Assembly: GCA_030643125.1 (NCBI GenBank)
Contig: DAOWML010000153.1
Coordinates: 1 to 6,054 of the forward strand
DNA: 6,054 nucleotides
Origin: Bacteroidales bacterium
GTDB lineage: Bacteria > Bacteroidota > Bacteroidia > Bacteroidales > UBA12077
Direction: 5' to 3'
Position numbers and translations under genes: made by a program
Part shown: piece by piece, positions 1 through 5,664 of the stretch
Layout of the letters: each line of letters begins with the position of its first letter
How positions within the stretch are numbered: the stretch's first letter is position 1
The notes under the pieces: generated by a model
Told to the model about the DNA's origin: nothing
Databases searched by the model: none
What the model saw: only the letters and a program-made list of their open reading frames with translations

Positions 1-76
1 AGCAGGATTCGAACCTACGAAGGCGTACGCCAGCAGAGTTACAGTCTGCCCCAGTTGGCCACTTTGGTATCTCCCC
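1..76 (-). tRNA. tRNA-Tyr (anticodon GUA), 3' end cut off by window edge
   Basis: Read on the minus strand, the gene starts with GGGGAGA at position 76 and has a five-pair anticodon stem GCAGA/TCTGC around the loop CTGTAAC, which gives anticodon GTA (tyrosine). A long variable arm with the hairpin GGCG-TA-CGCC follows, as expected for the class II structure of bacterial tRNA-Tyr, then the T-arm with loop TTCGAAT. Only the first base of the 3' acceptor strand is inside the window, so about six acceptor bases and the discriminator lie beyond the left edge. It follows tRNA-Thr after a 21-base spacer with no promoter of its own, so the two are probably one transcript. Confidence 0.95.
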
Positions 77-97
77 ATCACTAATTTCAATACATTG

Positions 98-171
98 AGC
101 CGATGGAGGGATTCGAACCCCCGACCTGCTGATTACAAATCAGCTGCTCTGACCAACTGAGCTACATCGGC
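98..171 (-). tRNA. tRNA-Thr (anticodon UGU)
   Basis: A complete 74-base cloverleaf on the minus strand. The acceptor stem is GCCGATG (171-165) with CATCGGC (105-99), followed by discriminator T at 98. The anticodon stem GCTGA/TCAGC encloses loop TTTGTAA, giving anticodon TGT, which reads ACA threonine codons. The T-loop TTCGAAT is standard. CCA is not encoded after the discriminator, so it must be added post-transcriptionally, as is usual in Bacteroidota. It lies 47 bases downstream of a strong promoter -7 box and behind a leader hairpin, and is followed by tRNA-Tyr. Confidence 0.96.
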
Positions 172-178
172 AATAAAA

Positions 179-216
179 GAACGCCGATCTTAGAAATTAT
201 TTTCCAAAATCGGTTC
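179..216 (-). other. RNA hairpin in the tRNA-Thr/tRNA-Tyr leader
   Basis: In minus-strand RNA, bases 213-184 form an uninterrupted 13-bp stem with loop AUAA: CCGAUUUUGGAAA pairs with UUUCUAAGAUCGG, including two G-U pairs. On the plus strand those two positions become C-A and A-C mismatches, so the structure fits only a minus-strand transcript. After a 2-base bulge, GAAC (216-213) can also pair with GTTC (182-179) in place of the outermost pair. The predicted transcription start lies at about 210-214, so the hairpin would sit at the very 5' end of the tRNA transcript. The tract CGTTCTTTTATT follows, so a partial terminator or a processing signal are both possible. Confidence 0.6.
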
Positions 217-217
217 G

Positions 218-249
218 CAAATGTATAAATATTTTATATTAAACACAAA
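218..249 (-). promoter_or_regulatory. Bacteroidota-type promoter for the tRNA-Thr/tRNA-Tyr transcript
   Basis: The minus strand carries TTTG (249-246), a 20-base AT-rich spacer, then TACATTTG (225-218). This is an exact match to the Bacteroidota housekeeping pattern TTTG / TAnnTTTG at -33/-7. Transcription would start at about 210-214, roughly 40 bases before tRNA-Thr. The bases just after the -7 box are CGAACC, GC-rich against an AT-rich background; by analogy with stable-RNA promoters elsewhere this may mark growth-rate control, which is inference. It lies between the hpf stop codon and the tRNAs, so they need not depend on the upstream operon. Confidence 0.75.
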
Positions 250-286
250 AAAAAGCAGTGTAATTTTCATGTTTTTAATATAATTA

Positions 287-586
287 TTAAACACCTCTTT
301 GTTTTTCTTTAAATTTAGTTAATTGACGTTTTATTGCTTCTAAAGAATTATCAATAGATTCTTCAAAACTTTTACTCTTTTTCTTGGCGAAAATATCGCT
401 ACCTGGTATATCAAGTCTAATTTCTGCTAGTTTATTTTCAGTTCCCTGGTCTTTTTCCACGCGCAAAAAAACCTCTACACCAATTATATTATCGTAGAAC
501 TGGATTAGTTTTTTCACTTTACTGTTAATAAAATCAATAAGTTTTTTGTCGGCATCAAAGTGAATCGAATGAATTTTAATGTCCAT
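287..586 (-). CDS. hpf: Ribosome hibernation-promoting factor, short HPF/YfiA type
   Basis: A 99-residue protein of the HPF/YfiA (RaiA) family, which binds the 30S decoding region of idle ribosomes and blocks tRNA and mRNA sites in starvation or stationary phase. The sequence fits the family's beta-alpha-beta-beta-beta-alpha fold: the opening strand MDIKIHSIHF, the helix at about 13-30, strands at about 33-45 and 52-61, and a basic C-terminal helix at about 72-97 rich in Lys and Arg. At 99 residues it is the short form, without the C-terminal dimerisation domain of long HPF. The ATG at 586 is fixed by a strong SD just upstream. It starts 18 bases after the xerC stop and is probably the last gene of the rpsU-xerC-hpf operon. 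Family assignment is firm; the exact mode of hibernation is inferred. Confidence 0.93.
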   Translation of the reverse strand: MDIKIHSIHFDADKKLIDFINSKVKKLIQFYDNIIGVEVFLRVEKDQGTENKLAEIRLDIPGSDIFAKKKSKSFEESIDNSLEAIKRQLTKFKEKQRGV

Positions 587-591
587 AATAA

Positions 592-598
592 CTCCTCC
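592..598 (-). promoter_or_regulatory. Strong Shine-Dalgarno sequence of hpf
   Basis: The minus strand reads GGAGGAG at 598-592. Its GGAGG core ends 7 bases before the hpf ATG, near-optimal spacing for pairing with CCUCC at the 16S rRNA 3' end. It lies wholly in the 18-base gap after the xerC stop codon. It is notable because the starts of rpsU, xerC, the transporter, the aldolase and the HhH protein here have no such sequence, which is the usual Bacteroidota situation. Confidence 0.85.
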
Positions 599-604
599 AA
601 ATTT

Positions 605-1489
605 TTATGCTCTAGGGTGAGCTTGTTTATAAATAGTTTTTAATTTCTCAAATGTATTATGAGTATAGATCTGAGTAGCCGCCAGGTTCGCATGACCCAG
701 CAATTCTTTAATGGCATTAAGATCTGCCCCATGATTTAATAAGTGTGTAGCAAAAGTATGTCGCAAAATATGCGGATTCTTTTTTTCGATTGTAGTAACC
801 AAGTTTAAATATTTATTTACTAATCGGTATACAAACTTTTCATATAGTTTGTTTCCTTTATCAGTAACAAATAAAAAATCATGAGCAAGATTAGAAAATT
901 CTTTATCTCGTGATAAAATATAATCTTGTATTGACTTAATAAAATGTGAGTGAACAGGTAATATTCTTTCTTTATTTCTTTTACCCAGCACCTTAATTGT
1001 ACCATTATGCAAATCAATACTATTATTTGTTAATCCTATTAACTCAGACAATCTCATTCCTGTATTATAAAACATTTCAATAATTGTTTTGTTTCGAATA
1101 CCGGGAAAGTCATCACCAAATGAATAATCATCTAATAGATTGTTTATTTGCTTTTCCTCAACAAAAGATGGCAGTTTCTTTGATTTTTTAGGGGCAATTA
1201 CTTTATCCATAGGATTGGACTTAACATGACCTTCTCTCAATAAGAATTTAAAAAAAGTTTTTAGTGTAGAAATCTTTCGATTAATGGATAAAGCAGAAAA
1301 ATCTTTTTCCATTAAACTTACAACCCAAGCCCTAACTAATTTATCATCGGCGAGATAAATTTCATTTTTATTAAAATTTATTTTAATAAAATCAGTAAAC
1401 TGGTTCAAATCATTTTCGTAAGATTTGATTGTGTTTACTGAGAAACGTTTCTCGAATTGTAAATATTTTAGAAAAAAATCTTTGAACAT
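605..1489 (-). CDS. xerC: Site-specific tyrosine recombinase, XerC/XerD type
   Basis: A 294-residue tyrosine recombinase of normal Xer length (about 300). The N-terminal SAM-like core-binding domain covers about 1-90 (for example FSVNTIKSYENDLNQF). The catalytic domain covers about 105-290 with the full active-site set: Arg146 in GMRLSEL, Lys170 in LGKRNKER, His240 and Arg243 in HILRHTFATH, His266 in LLGHANL, and nucleophile Tyr275 in QIYTH. Such enzymes resolve chromosome dimers at dif together with a partner and FtsK. The setting between rpsU and hpf is a conserved Bacteroidota housekeeping arrangement, so this is more likely the cell's own Xer protein than a mobile-element integrase. XerC versus XerD cannot be settled by eye. 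The ATG at 1489 has no SD and forms the end of an inverted repeat; it starts 67 bases after the rpsU stop. Confidence 0.9.
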   Translation of the reverse strand: MFKDFFLKYLQFEKRFSVNTIKSYENDLNQFTDFIKINFNKNEIYLADDKLVRAWVVSLMEKDFSALSINRKISTLKTFFKFLLREGHVKSNPMDKVIAPKKSKKLPSFVEEKQINNLLDDYSFGDDFPGIRNKTIIEMFYNTGMRLSELIGLTNNSIDLHNGTIKVLGKRNKERILPVHSHFIKSIQDYILSRDKEFSNLAHDFLFVTDKGNKLYEKFVYRLVNKYLNLVTTIEKKNPHILRHTFATHLLNHGADLNAIKELLGHANLAATQIYTHNTFEKLKTIYKQAHPRA

Positions 1490-1554
1490 ATAGGGTTAAT
1501 TAAAAATTAAAAGTAAATCAAATACCAACTGGTACAGCATACTCACCCTATATG
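1487..1554 (-). repeat. 10-bp inverted repeat spanning the rpsU-xerC gap and covering the xerC start codon
   Basis: The arms CATATAGGGT (1487-1496) and ACCCTATATG (1545-1554) are perfect reverse complements separated by 48 bases. In minus-strand mRNA the first arm begins 2 bases after the rpsU TAG stop (1559-1557), and the second ends exactly with the xerC AUG (1489-1487). The start codon would thus be base-paired. The enclosed 48 bases hold a smaller palindrome, TACCA-AC-TGGTA (1523-1534). The repeat is seen directly; a role in controlling xerC translation is inferred. Confidence 0.6.
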
Positions 1555-1556
1555 AA

Positions 1557-1748
1557 CTATTCCTCTTTTTGTTGTATTTGTTGAACGTAGATAGCTTTTT
1601 TTCTCTGCTCTCTTTTCTTAATTGATGGCTTAGTAAAAGCTTGCCTTTCCCTTAATTCTTTAACAACACCTGTTTTTTCAAACTTTCTTTTGAACTTTTT
1701 TAAAGCTCGCTCGATATTTTCACCTTCTTTTAATGGTACTACAATCAT
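1557..1748 (-). CDS. rpsU: 30S ribosomal protein bS21
   Basis: A 63-residue, strongly basic protein matching bS21 along its length: start MIVVPLKEGENIERALKKFKR, middle FEKTGVVKELRERQAFTKPS, and Lys/Arg-rich helical end KKREQRKKAIYV. bS21 is a small-subunit protein near the 3' end of 16S rRNA; structural and genetic work in Bacteroidota implicates it, with bS18 and bS6, in occluding the anti-SD. The ATG at 1748 lies about 25-29 bases downstream of the predicted transcription start. Its 5' UTR has no SD, being almost entirely A and T near the start. It is the first gene of a likely operon with xerC and hpf. Identification is firm. Confidence 0.96.
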   Translation of the reverse strand: MIVVPLKEGENIERALKKFKRKFEKTGVVKELRERQAFTKPSIKKREQRKKAIYVQQIQQKEE

Positions 1749-1780
1749 AATTAATTCATTTATTTTTTAAAATAGAGCCG

Positions 1781-1812
1781 CAAAAATATTAATTTAAAAT
1801 GCACTTTTCAAA
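1781..1812 (-). promoter_or_regulatory. Bacteroidota-type promoter for the rpsU-xerC-hpf operon
   Basis: The minus strand has TTTG (1812-1809), a 20-base spacer, then TATTTTTG (1788-1781), an exact fit to TTTG / TAnnTTTG. Predicted initiation is at about 1773-1777, giving a short leader before the rpsU ATG at 1748. The discriminator begins CGGCTC, much like CGAACC at the tRNA promoter, and the spacer length is identical. The rest of the 215-base gap (about 1813-1963) is almost pure A/T. I see only a weak 5-bp hairpin there (1859-1876) and no convincing terminator for the preceding gene. Confidence 0.75.
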
Positions 1813-1963
1813 AATTATTTACTAAAAAAAAATAAAAAAATAATTTTTAATAAAAATCAATCTGTTTTTAAAGATTTACTGCTCTAATATTCAATACTAT
1901 AATATATAAAAATCTCAGTAAATAAATATACAAAAATTTTATCCAAATGTCAAAATTATATTC

Positions 1964-2890
1964 CTATTTAAGTTTTAAATAAGGTTCTAATTTTGAATAT
2001 TCCTCTTTTGTTAAAAGGTTATTTTGATAGATTTGTTCAATTTTTGAAAAATCTCCCATTACTTCTTTATATTTCAGGATAGCTCCAGTTTGATATTTAT
2101 TCAAATATGGATGCCGAATAAATGTTTTAAAATCCGCCTCATTTAAACTTATTTTATTGATCAGATTAGTATCAATTAACACATCTTGAATAAATCCTAA
2201 GTAACGCGTTGAATCCATTCCATAAACTTCTAATAATTGATCTTTTGTATAAAAGCCTCCCAATAAATCTCTGTATTTAATAATTCTTTCGGCAAAGCTA
2301 TTGCCTATACCATGCAATTTTATCAAATTTTCTTTTGTTGCGGAATTAATTTTAATAAATATCTTCGGTTCTGTCTTTCTATCAATAAATTTTTTCTTTC
2401 CCCGGCTATTATCCTGCATCTCAATAATTATATAAGGCTCAAGAATCTTGTATTGCTCTATTTCAATTCCGTAAATTTTAAGGAGGTCTTCTTTTTTATA
2501 AAACTTCCCTCCCTTATTTCTAAAATTTATTAATGTATTAATTTGCTTTTTAGTAAACCCAAGCTCTTTCAACTTTTTTCCCGATGCCTTATTAGGATTA
2601 AAATCAAATAAGGTTTCAGGTTTACACCACTCCTCTTTATGAGTATCAACCTGATCTGCATAAGAAATTCGCTTATTTTTTTTATTAACTTTTTTAGGGA
2701 TTAATGATTCTTCAAATTTTTCAATATCTTTTTGAAAATCATCATCAATTAAAACAATTTCACCAAACGATTTATTATTCTGATAAACCTTTAACAGTAT
2801 TAAAAGAATTAAAATGACAAGGAGTACAATTATACCATTGCGCTCCTTTTTTGTAAATGTGAAATATTCTCTAAATCTATTTTTAATCAT
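1964..2890 (-). CDS. Membrane-anchored helix-hairpin-helix (ComEA-like) protein
   Basis: A 308-residue protein. A basic N-terminus with KNRFREYF and TKKER precedes one hydrophobic helix at about 19-35, predicting a single-pass anchor with the rest outside the cytoplasm. A charged linker follows (about 50-92), then three related helix-hairpin-helix units at about 95-155, 178-240 and 246-306. The second is the most canonical (INSATKENLIKLHGIGNSFAE, hairpin GIG at 194-196). Units share elements: GGKFYKKEDLLKIYGI and GGFYTKDQLLEVYGM; QYKILEPYI and EYSKLEPYL. HhH units of this kind bind DNA non-specifically in ComEA, the DNA-uptake receptor, but no other competence gene is visible and the role is unproven. 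The ATG at 2890 has no SD; the start is supported by the signal-anchor. It lies 92 bases downstream of the transporter, so co-transcription is possible. Confidence 0.82.
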   Translation of the reverse strand: MIKNRFREYFTFTKKERNGIIVLLVILILLILLKVYQNNKSFGEIVLIDDDFQKDIEKFEESLIPKKVNKKNKRISYADQVDTHKEEWCKPETLFDFNPNKASGKKLKELGFTKKQINTLINFRNKGGKFYKKEDLLKIYGIEIEQYKILEPYIIIEMQDNSRGKKKFIDRKTEPKIFIKINSATKENLIKLHGIGNSFAERIIKYRDLLGGFYTKDQLLEVYGMDSTRYLGFIQDVLIDTNLINKISLNEADFKTFIRHPYLNKYQTGAILKYKEVMGDFSKIEQIYQNNLLTKEEYSKLEPYLKLK

Positions 2891-2982
2891 TTATTAAAGA
2901 TAATAATAATTTATTATGTCAATATTTAAAAAATACATGCATAATATCTTTTAGTGACATAAAACTAATTATAAAAATCAGC

Positions 2983-4350
2983 TTAATTTATTAAAATATC
3001 CCATAATCCATGAACAAACACAAAAGATATAGCAATAGGAGCAAGGTAACGAACTAAAAATATAAATAATTTTACAAATTTAAGCTGTATTGTTCCATAA
3101 TTTGAAAGTTCATCAGTTATGATATGTTTCTTCATTTTCCAACCAATAAATATGGAGATAAGCATTCCTCCAAGTGGCAATAAAATATTTGAGGCCAGAA
3201 TATCAAATATGTCAAATATGTTATATTCTGCAATCTTAATATGACTTAATGGCCCAATTGAAAGCGTACACAAGATACCAGTAATAGTTATTGCTATAGC
3301 TGTGAAAATTGTAGCTTTTTTTCTTGATATATTTTTCTCCTCAGAAACAAACGCAACGACAACTTCCATAATTGATATTGATGAAGTTAATGCAGCAACT
3401 GCTAATAACAAAAAAAACAAGATTGAAAAAATATATCCACCTGGCATCAACTCAAAAATATTGGGCAGAGTCATAAAAACAAGACCTGGGCCAGCTGCAG
3501 GTTCTGCATTGAAAGCAAAAACTGCTGGGAAAATAGCTAATCCTGCTAATAAAGCAATTATTGTATCTGCACCTGCCACCGAAATACTGGTATTGGTAAT
3601 ATTTGTATCTTTTTGAAAGTATGAAGCATATGTAATTAGAACACCCATACCTAAACTTAATGTAAAAAATGCATGGCCTAATGCATCAATTATGCTTTCA
3701 CTTGTTATAAGAGAAAAATTAGGATAAAATAAAAAACGAAAGCCTTCTACTCCTCCTTTTAATGTAATGGCTGTAATATCAAGGTAAATTATAATTACCA
3801 ATAACATCGGCATAAGTATTTTAGTGTATTTCTCTATTCCTTTTTTAATACCACCAATAACTATATATGCTGTTAAAGCCATAAATAAAATTTGCCAAAT
3901 AACTGGTTTTATTGCACCTTGACTAAACGTATCAAACATAGTTGCTAATTCATCAGCAGATTTCCCTGAAAAACTATTTTTAAAAGCTAAAATCAAATAT
4001 TCTATTGTCCAACTAGCAACTGTCCCATAAAAAGATAAAATCAGAAAAGCTGCTAAAACACCCATTATTCCTATTATTTTCCAAAACCCATGAGAAGTTA
4101 ATTGTTTAAAGGCGCCAAAAACATTTTGTTTTGCTTTTCTACCTATAATAAATTCCGACATCATTACAGGAACGCCAATAAGAATAATAAAGACAAGATA
4201 AATAATAATGAAAGCACCTCCACCATTTTCACCAGCGATATATGGAAATTTCCAAATATTACCTAAACCAATTGCTGAACCAGTAGCTGCAGCTATAATT
4301 CCAAATTTACTAGTAAAACCATCTCTTTTTGATAAATCATTTTTTGCCAT
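2983..4350 (-). CDS. Sodium-dependent amino acid transporter, NSS/SNF family (LeuT/MhsT-like)
   Basis: A 455-residue inner-membrane protein with the neurotransmitter:sodium symporter signature. TM1 carries GSAIGLGNIWKFPY (24-37), followed by AGENGGGAF and GVPVMMSEFIIGR. Compared by eye with LeuT, TM1 Gly24, Ala26 and Asn31, TM6 FFTLS (Thr230, Ser232) and TM8 ALTSS (Thr322, Ser323) match sodium or substrate ligands, and Tyr108 in TM3 matches the substrate-gating tyrosine. About 11 membrane helices are visible, ending at about 450 with no TM12. That resembles bacterial MhsT and Tyt1 rather than 12-helix LeuT. The likely substrate is a hydrophobic or aromatic amino acid taken up with Na+; specificity cannot be read from sequence. 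The ATG at 4350 has no SD. The upstream aldolase terminator suggests it has its own promoter, which I could not identify. Confidence 0.92.
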   Translation of the reverse strand: MAKNDLSKRDGFTSKFGIIAAATGSAIGLGNIWKFPYIAGENGGGAFIIIYLVFIILIGVPVMMSEFIIGRKAKQNVFGAFKQLTSHGFWKIIGIMGVLAAFLILSFYGTVASWTIEYLILAFKNSFSGKSADELATMFDTFSQGAIKPVIWQILFMALTAYIVIGGIKKGIEKYTKILMPMLLVIIIYLDITAITLKGGVEGFRFLFYPNFSLITSESIIDALGHAFFTLSLGMGVLITYASYFQKDTNITNTSISVAGADTIIALLAGLAIFPAVFAFNAEPAAGPGLVFMTLPNIFELMPGGYIFSILFFLLLAVAALTSSISIMEVVVAFVSEEKNISRKKATIFTAIAITITGILCTLSIGPLSHIKIAEYNIFDIFDILASNILLPLGGMLISIFIGWKMKKHIITDELSNYGTIQLKFVKLFIFLVRYLAPIAISFVFVHGLWDILIN

Positions 4351-4450
4351 TATTTATTATTTTAGGTTTAACTCGTATATTAAATTAATAGGGTTTAAAG
4401 AATTAACAATTCTACAAAATATAGACTTGATTTGCAAAATGCGAAATAAT

Positions 4451-4487
4451 AAAAAATCTAAGCCGTCTCAATATTTACTAAGACGGC
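4451..4487 (-). terminator. Rho-independent terminator of the aldolase gene
   Basis: In minus-strand RNA, bases 4487-4462 form a 9-bp stem GCCGUCUUA / UGAGACGGC (one G-U pair) with an 8-base loop. It is GC-rich at the base and sits 26 bases after the fbaA stop. A few further weak pairs extend it outward. A run of six U (4456-4451) and more U-rich sequence follow. On the plus strand no comparable T-run follows, so it acts on minus-strand transcripts. It separates the aldolase from the transporter downstream. Confidence 0.85.
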
Positions 4488-4513
4488 CTAAAAATACAAT
4501 TATGAAATATTTT

Positions 4514-5581
4514 TTAGTTTCTATTCTCTGCATTGAGATCTTTAAATGCTTCAAATAATCTTTTTATAAAACTCTTTTCAGCTTCACGCAACCAAACCCT
4601 TGGATCGTAGAATTTTTTGTTAGGCCCATCAGGGTCTTTTGGGTTTCCTATTTGACTTTGAAGAAATCCTTGTTTTTCATTATAATAATCCAAAATACCT
4701 TTCCATGAAGCCCATTGCATATCAGTATCGATATTCATTTTTATTGCTCCATAACTTATTGCTTCAGCAATTTTTTCCTTTTCTGAACCTGATCCCCCAT
4801 GAAAAACAAAGTTTACTGGATTTTCTTTTGTGCCAAATTTCTTTTGTATCAGTTCTTGTGAATTTTTTAATATAACCGGGCTTAATACAACATTACCAGG
4901 CTTATAAACACCATGAACATTACCAAATGACGCAGCAACAGTAAAGTTAGGGCTTATTTTCATTAAATTTTCATATGCATATGCTACTTCTTCTGGTTGA
5001 GTATATAGTTTCGAAGTATCAACATTAGTATTATCAACCCCATCTTCTTCACCTCCGGTAACACCTAATTCTATTTCTAAAGTCATTCCTAATTCATGAA
5101 GTTTTTTTAAAACAGATGTCGAAATCTCAATATTTTCTTCCAATGGTTCTTCACTTAAATCTAACATGTGTGAACTAAAGAGAGGTTGTTTGTTTTTTTC
5201 ATAAAACTCAACACCAGCTTCAATTAATCCTTCTACCCACGGGATAAGCTTTTTAGCACAATGATCTGTATGAAGAACAACAGGAACATCATAGTATTTT
5301 GCTAAATTATGTATGTGTTGGGCACCTGATATGGCTCCTGCAATACTAGCTGCCTGATTCTCATTTGACAGGCCCTTACCGGCAACAAAAGCGGCTCCAC
5401 TATTTGAAAATTGTATGATAACAGGTGAATTAATATCACGTGCTGTTTCTAAAACTGCATTTATAGAATTCGTACCTATAACATTAACTGCTGGAAGTGC
5501 AAATTGCTTTTCTTTGGCATATTCAAAAAGATGCGAAACTTCTTCTCCGAATAATACTCCTGACCTAAATTTCTTTGCCAT
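4514..5581 (-). CDS. fbaA: Class II fructose-bisphosphate aldolase (zinc-dependent)
   Basis: A 355-residue enzyme, close to E. coli FbaA (359). It reversibly cleaves fructose 1,6-bisphosphate to dihydroxyacetone phosphate and glyceraldehyde 3-phosphate in glycolysis and gluconeogenesis, in the cytoplasm. All class II residues are present at a constant offset of three from E. coli: catalytic Asp106 and zinc ligand His107 in HTDHCAKK, Glu171 in LEIELGVTGG, His223 in NVHGVY, His261 in HGGSGS, and Asn283 and Asp285 in NIDTD. The long form with GGEEDGVDN and the C-terminal WLREAEKSF is typical of class IIA. The ATG at 5581 begins MAKKFRSGVLFGEE and has no SD. It lies 83 bases after the upstream outer-membrane protein gene, with a probable -7 box in the gap and a strong terminator behind it, so it is likely a single-gene transcript. 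Confidence 0.96.
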   Translation of the reverse strand: MAKKFRSGVLFGEEVSHLFEYAKEKQFALPAVNVIGTNSINAVLETARDINSPVIIQFSNSGAAFVAGKGLSNENQAASIAGAISGAQHIHNLAKYYDVPVVLHTDHCAKKLIPWVEGLIEAGVEFYEKNKQPLFSSHMLDLSEEPLEENIEISTSVLKKLHELGMTLEIELGVTGGEEDGVDNTNVDTSKLYTQPEEVAYAYENLMKISPNFTVAASFGNVHGVYKPGNVVLSPVILKNSQELIQKKFGTKENPVNFVFHGGSGSEKEKIAEAISYGAIKMNIDTDMQWASWKGILDYYNEKQGFLQSQIGNPKDPDGPNKKFYDPRVWLREAEKSFIKRLFEAFKDLNAENRN

Positions 5582-5615
5582 ATTAATTTATTTTAATCTT
5601 TGTTAAAGTTAATTA

Positions 5616-5623
5616 CAAATTTA
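5616..5623 (-). promoter_or_regulatory. Probable -7 promoter element for fbaA
   Basis: The minus strand reads TAAATTTG at 5623-5616, an exact TAnnTTTG match, 34 bases before the fbaA ATG. It predicts a start at about 5608-5612 and a leader of about 27-31 bases. No TTTG or TTG lies at the expected distance upstream, so only half of the promoter is supported; such an octamer also arises by chance in AT-rich DNA. Confidence 0.4.
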
Positions 5624-5664
5624 AGAAATAATTTGAATTAAAATGCACTGAAAATTATAAGATA

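Noticed and set aside
1..1489. Tyrosine recombinase close to tRNA genes, the classic sign of an integrated island.
   Set aside because: The recombinase has Xer length and domains, is embedded between rpsU and hpf in a known housekeeping order, and there is no duplicated tRNA 3' end or cargo gene in view.
1487..1554. Inverted repeat beside a tyrosine recombinase as an invertible phase-variation promoter.
   Set aside because: The arms are only 10 bp, the enclosed 48 bases contain no TTTG/TAnnTTTG promoter in either orientation, and the arm placement at stop and start codons fits an RNA structure better.
1859..1876. Small hairpin AATCT/AGATT followed by a T-rich stretch, as a terminator of the HhH gene.
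   Set aside because: It is only five AT-rich pairs with an 8-base loop, about 90 bases after the stop; such structures arise by chance in this DNA.
2891..2940. Possible promoter before the HhH gene: TTGACA-like and TATCTTTA sequences on the minus strand.
   Set aside because: The -7-like element lacks the final G and lies so close to the ATG that transcription would start at or inside the start codon.
3302..3616. Open frame of 104 codons on the plus strand.
   Set aside because: It lies entirely antisense to the NSS transporter, whose conserved motifs cover the same bases; the translated product has no recognisable family features.
4208..4558. Open frame of 116 codons on the plus strand.
   Set aside because: It runs antisense across the transporter start, the aldolase terminator and the aldolase 3' end, so it is a chance reading frame.
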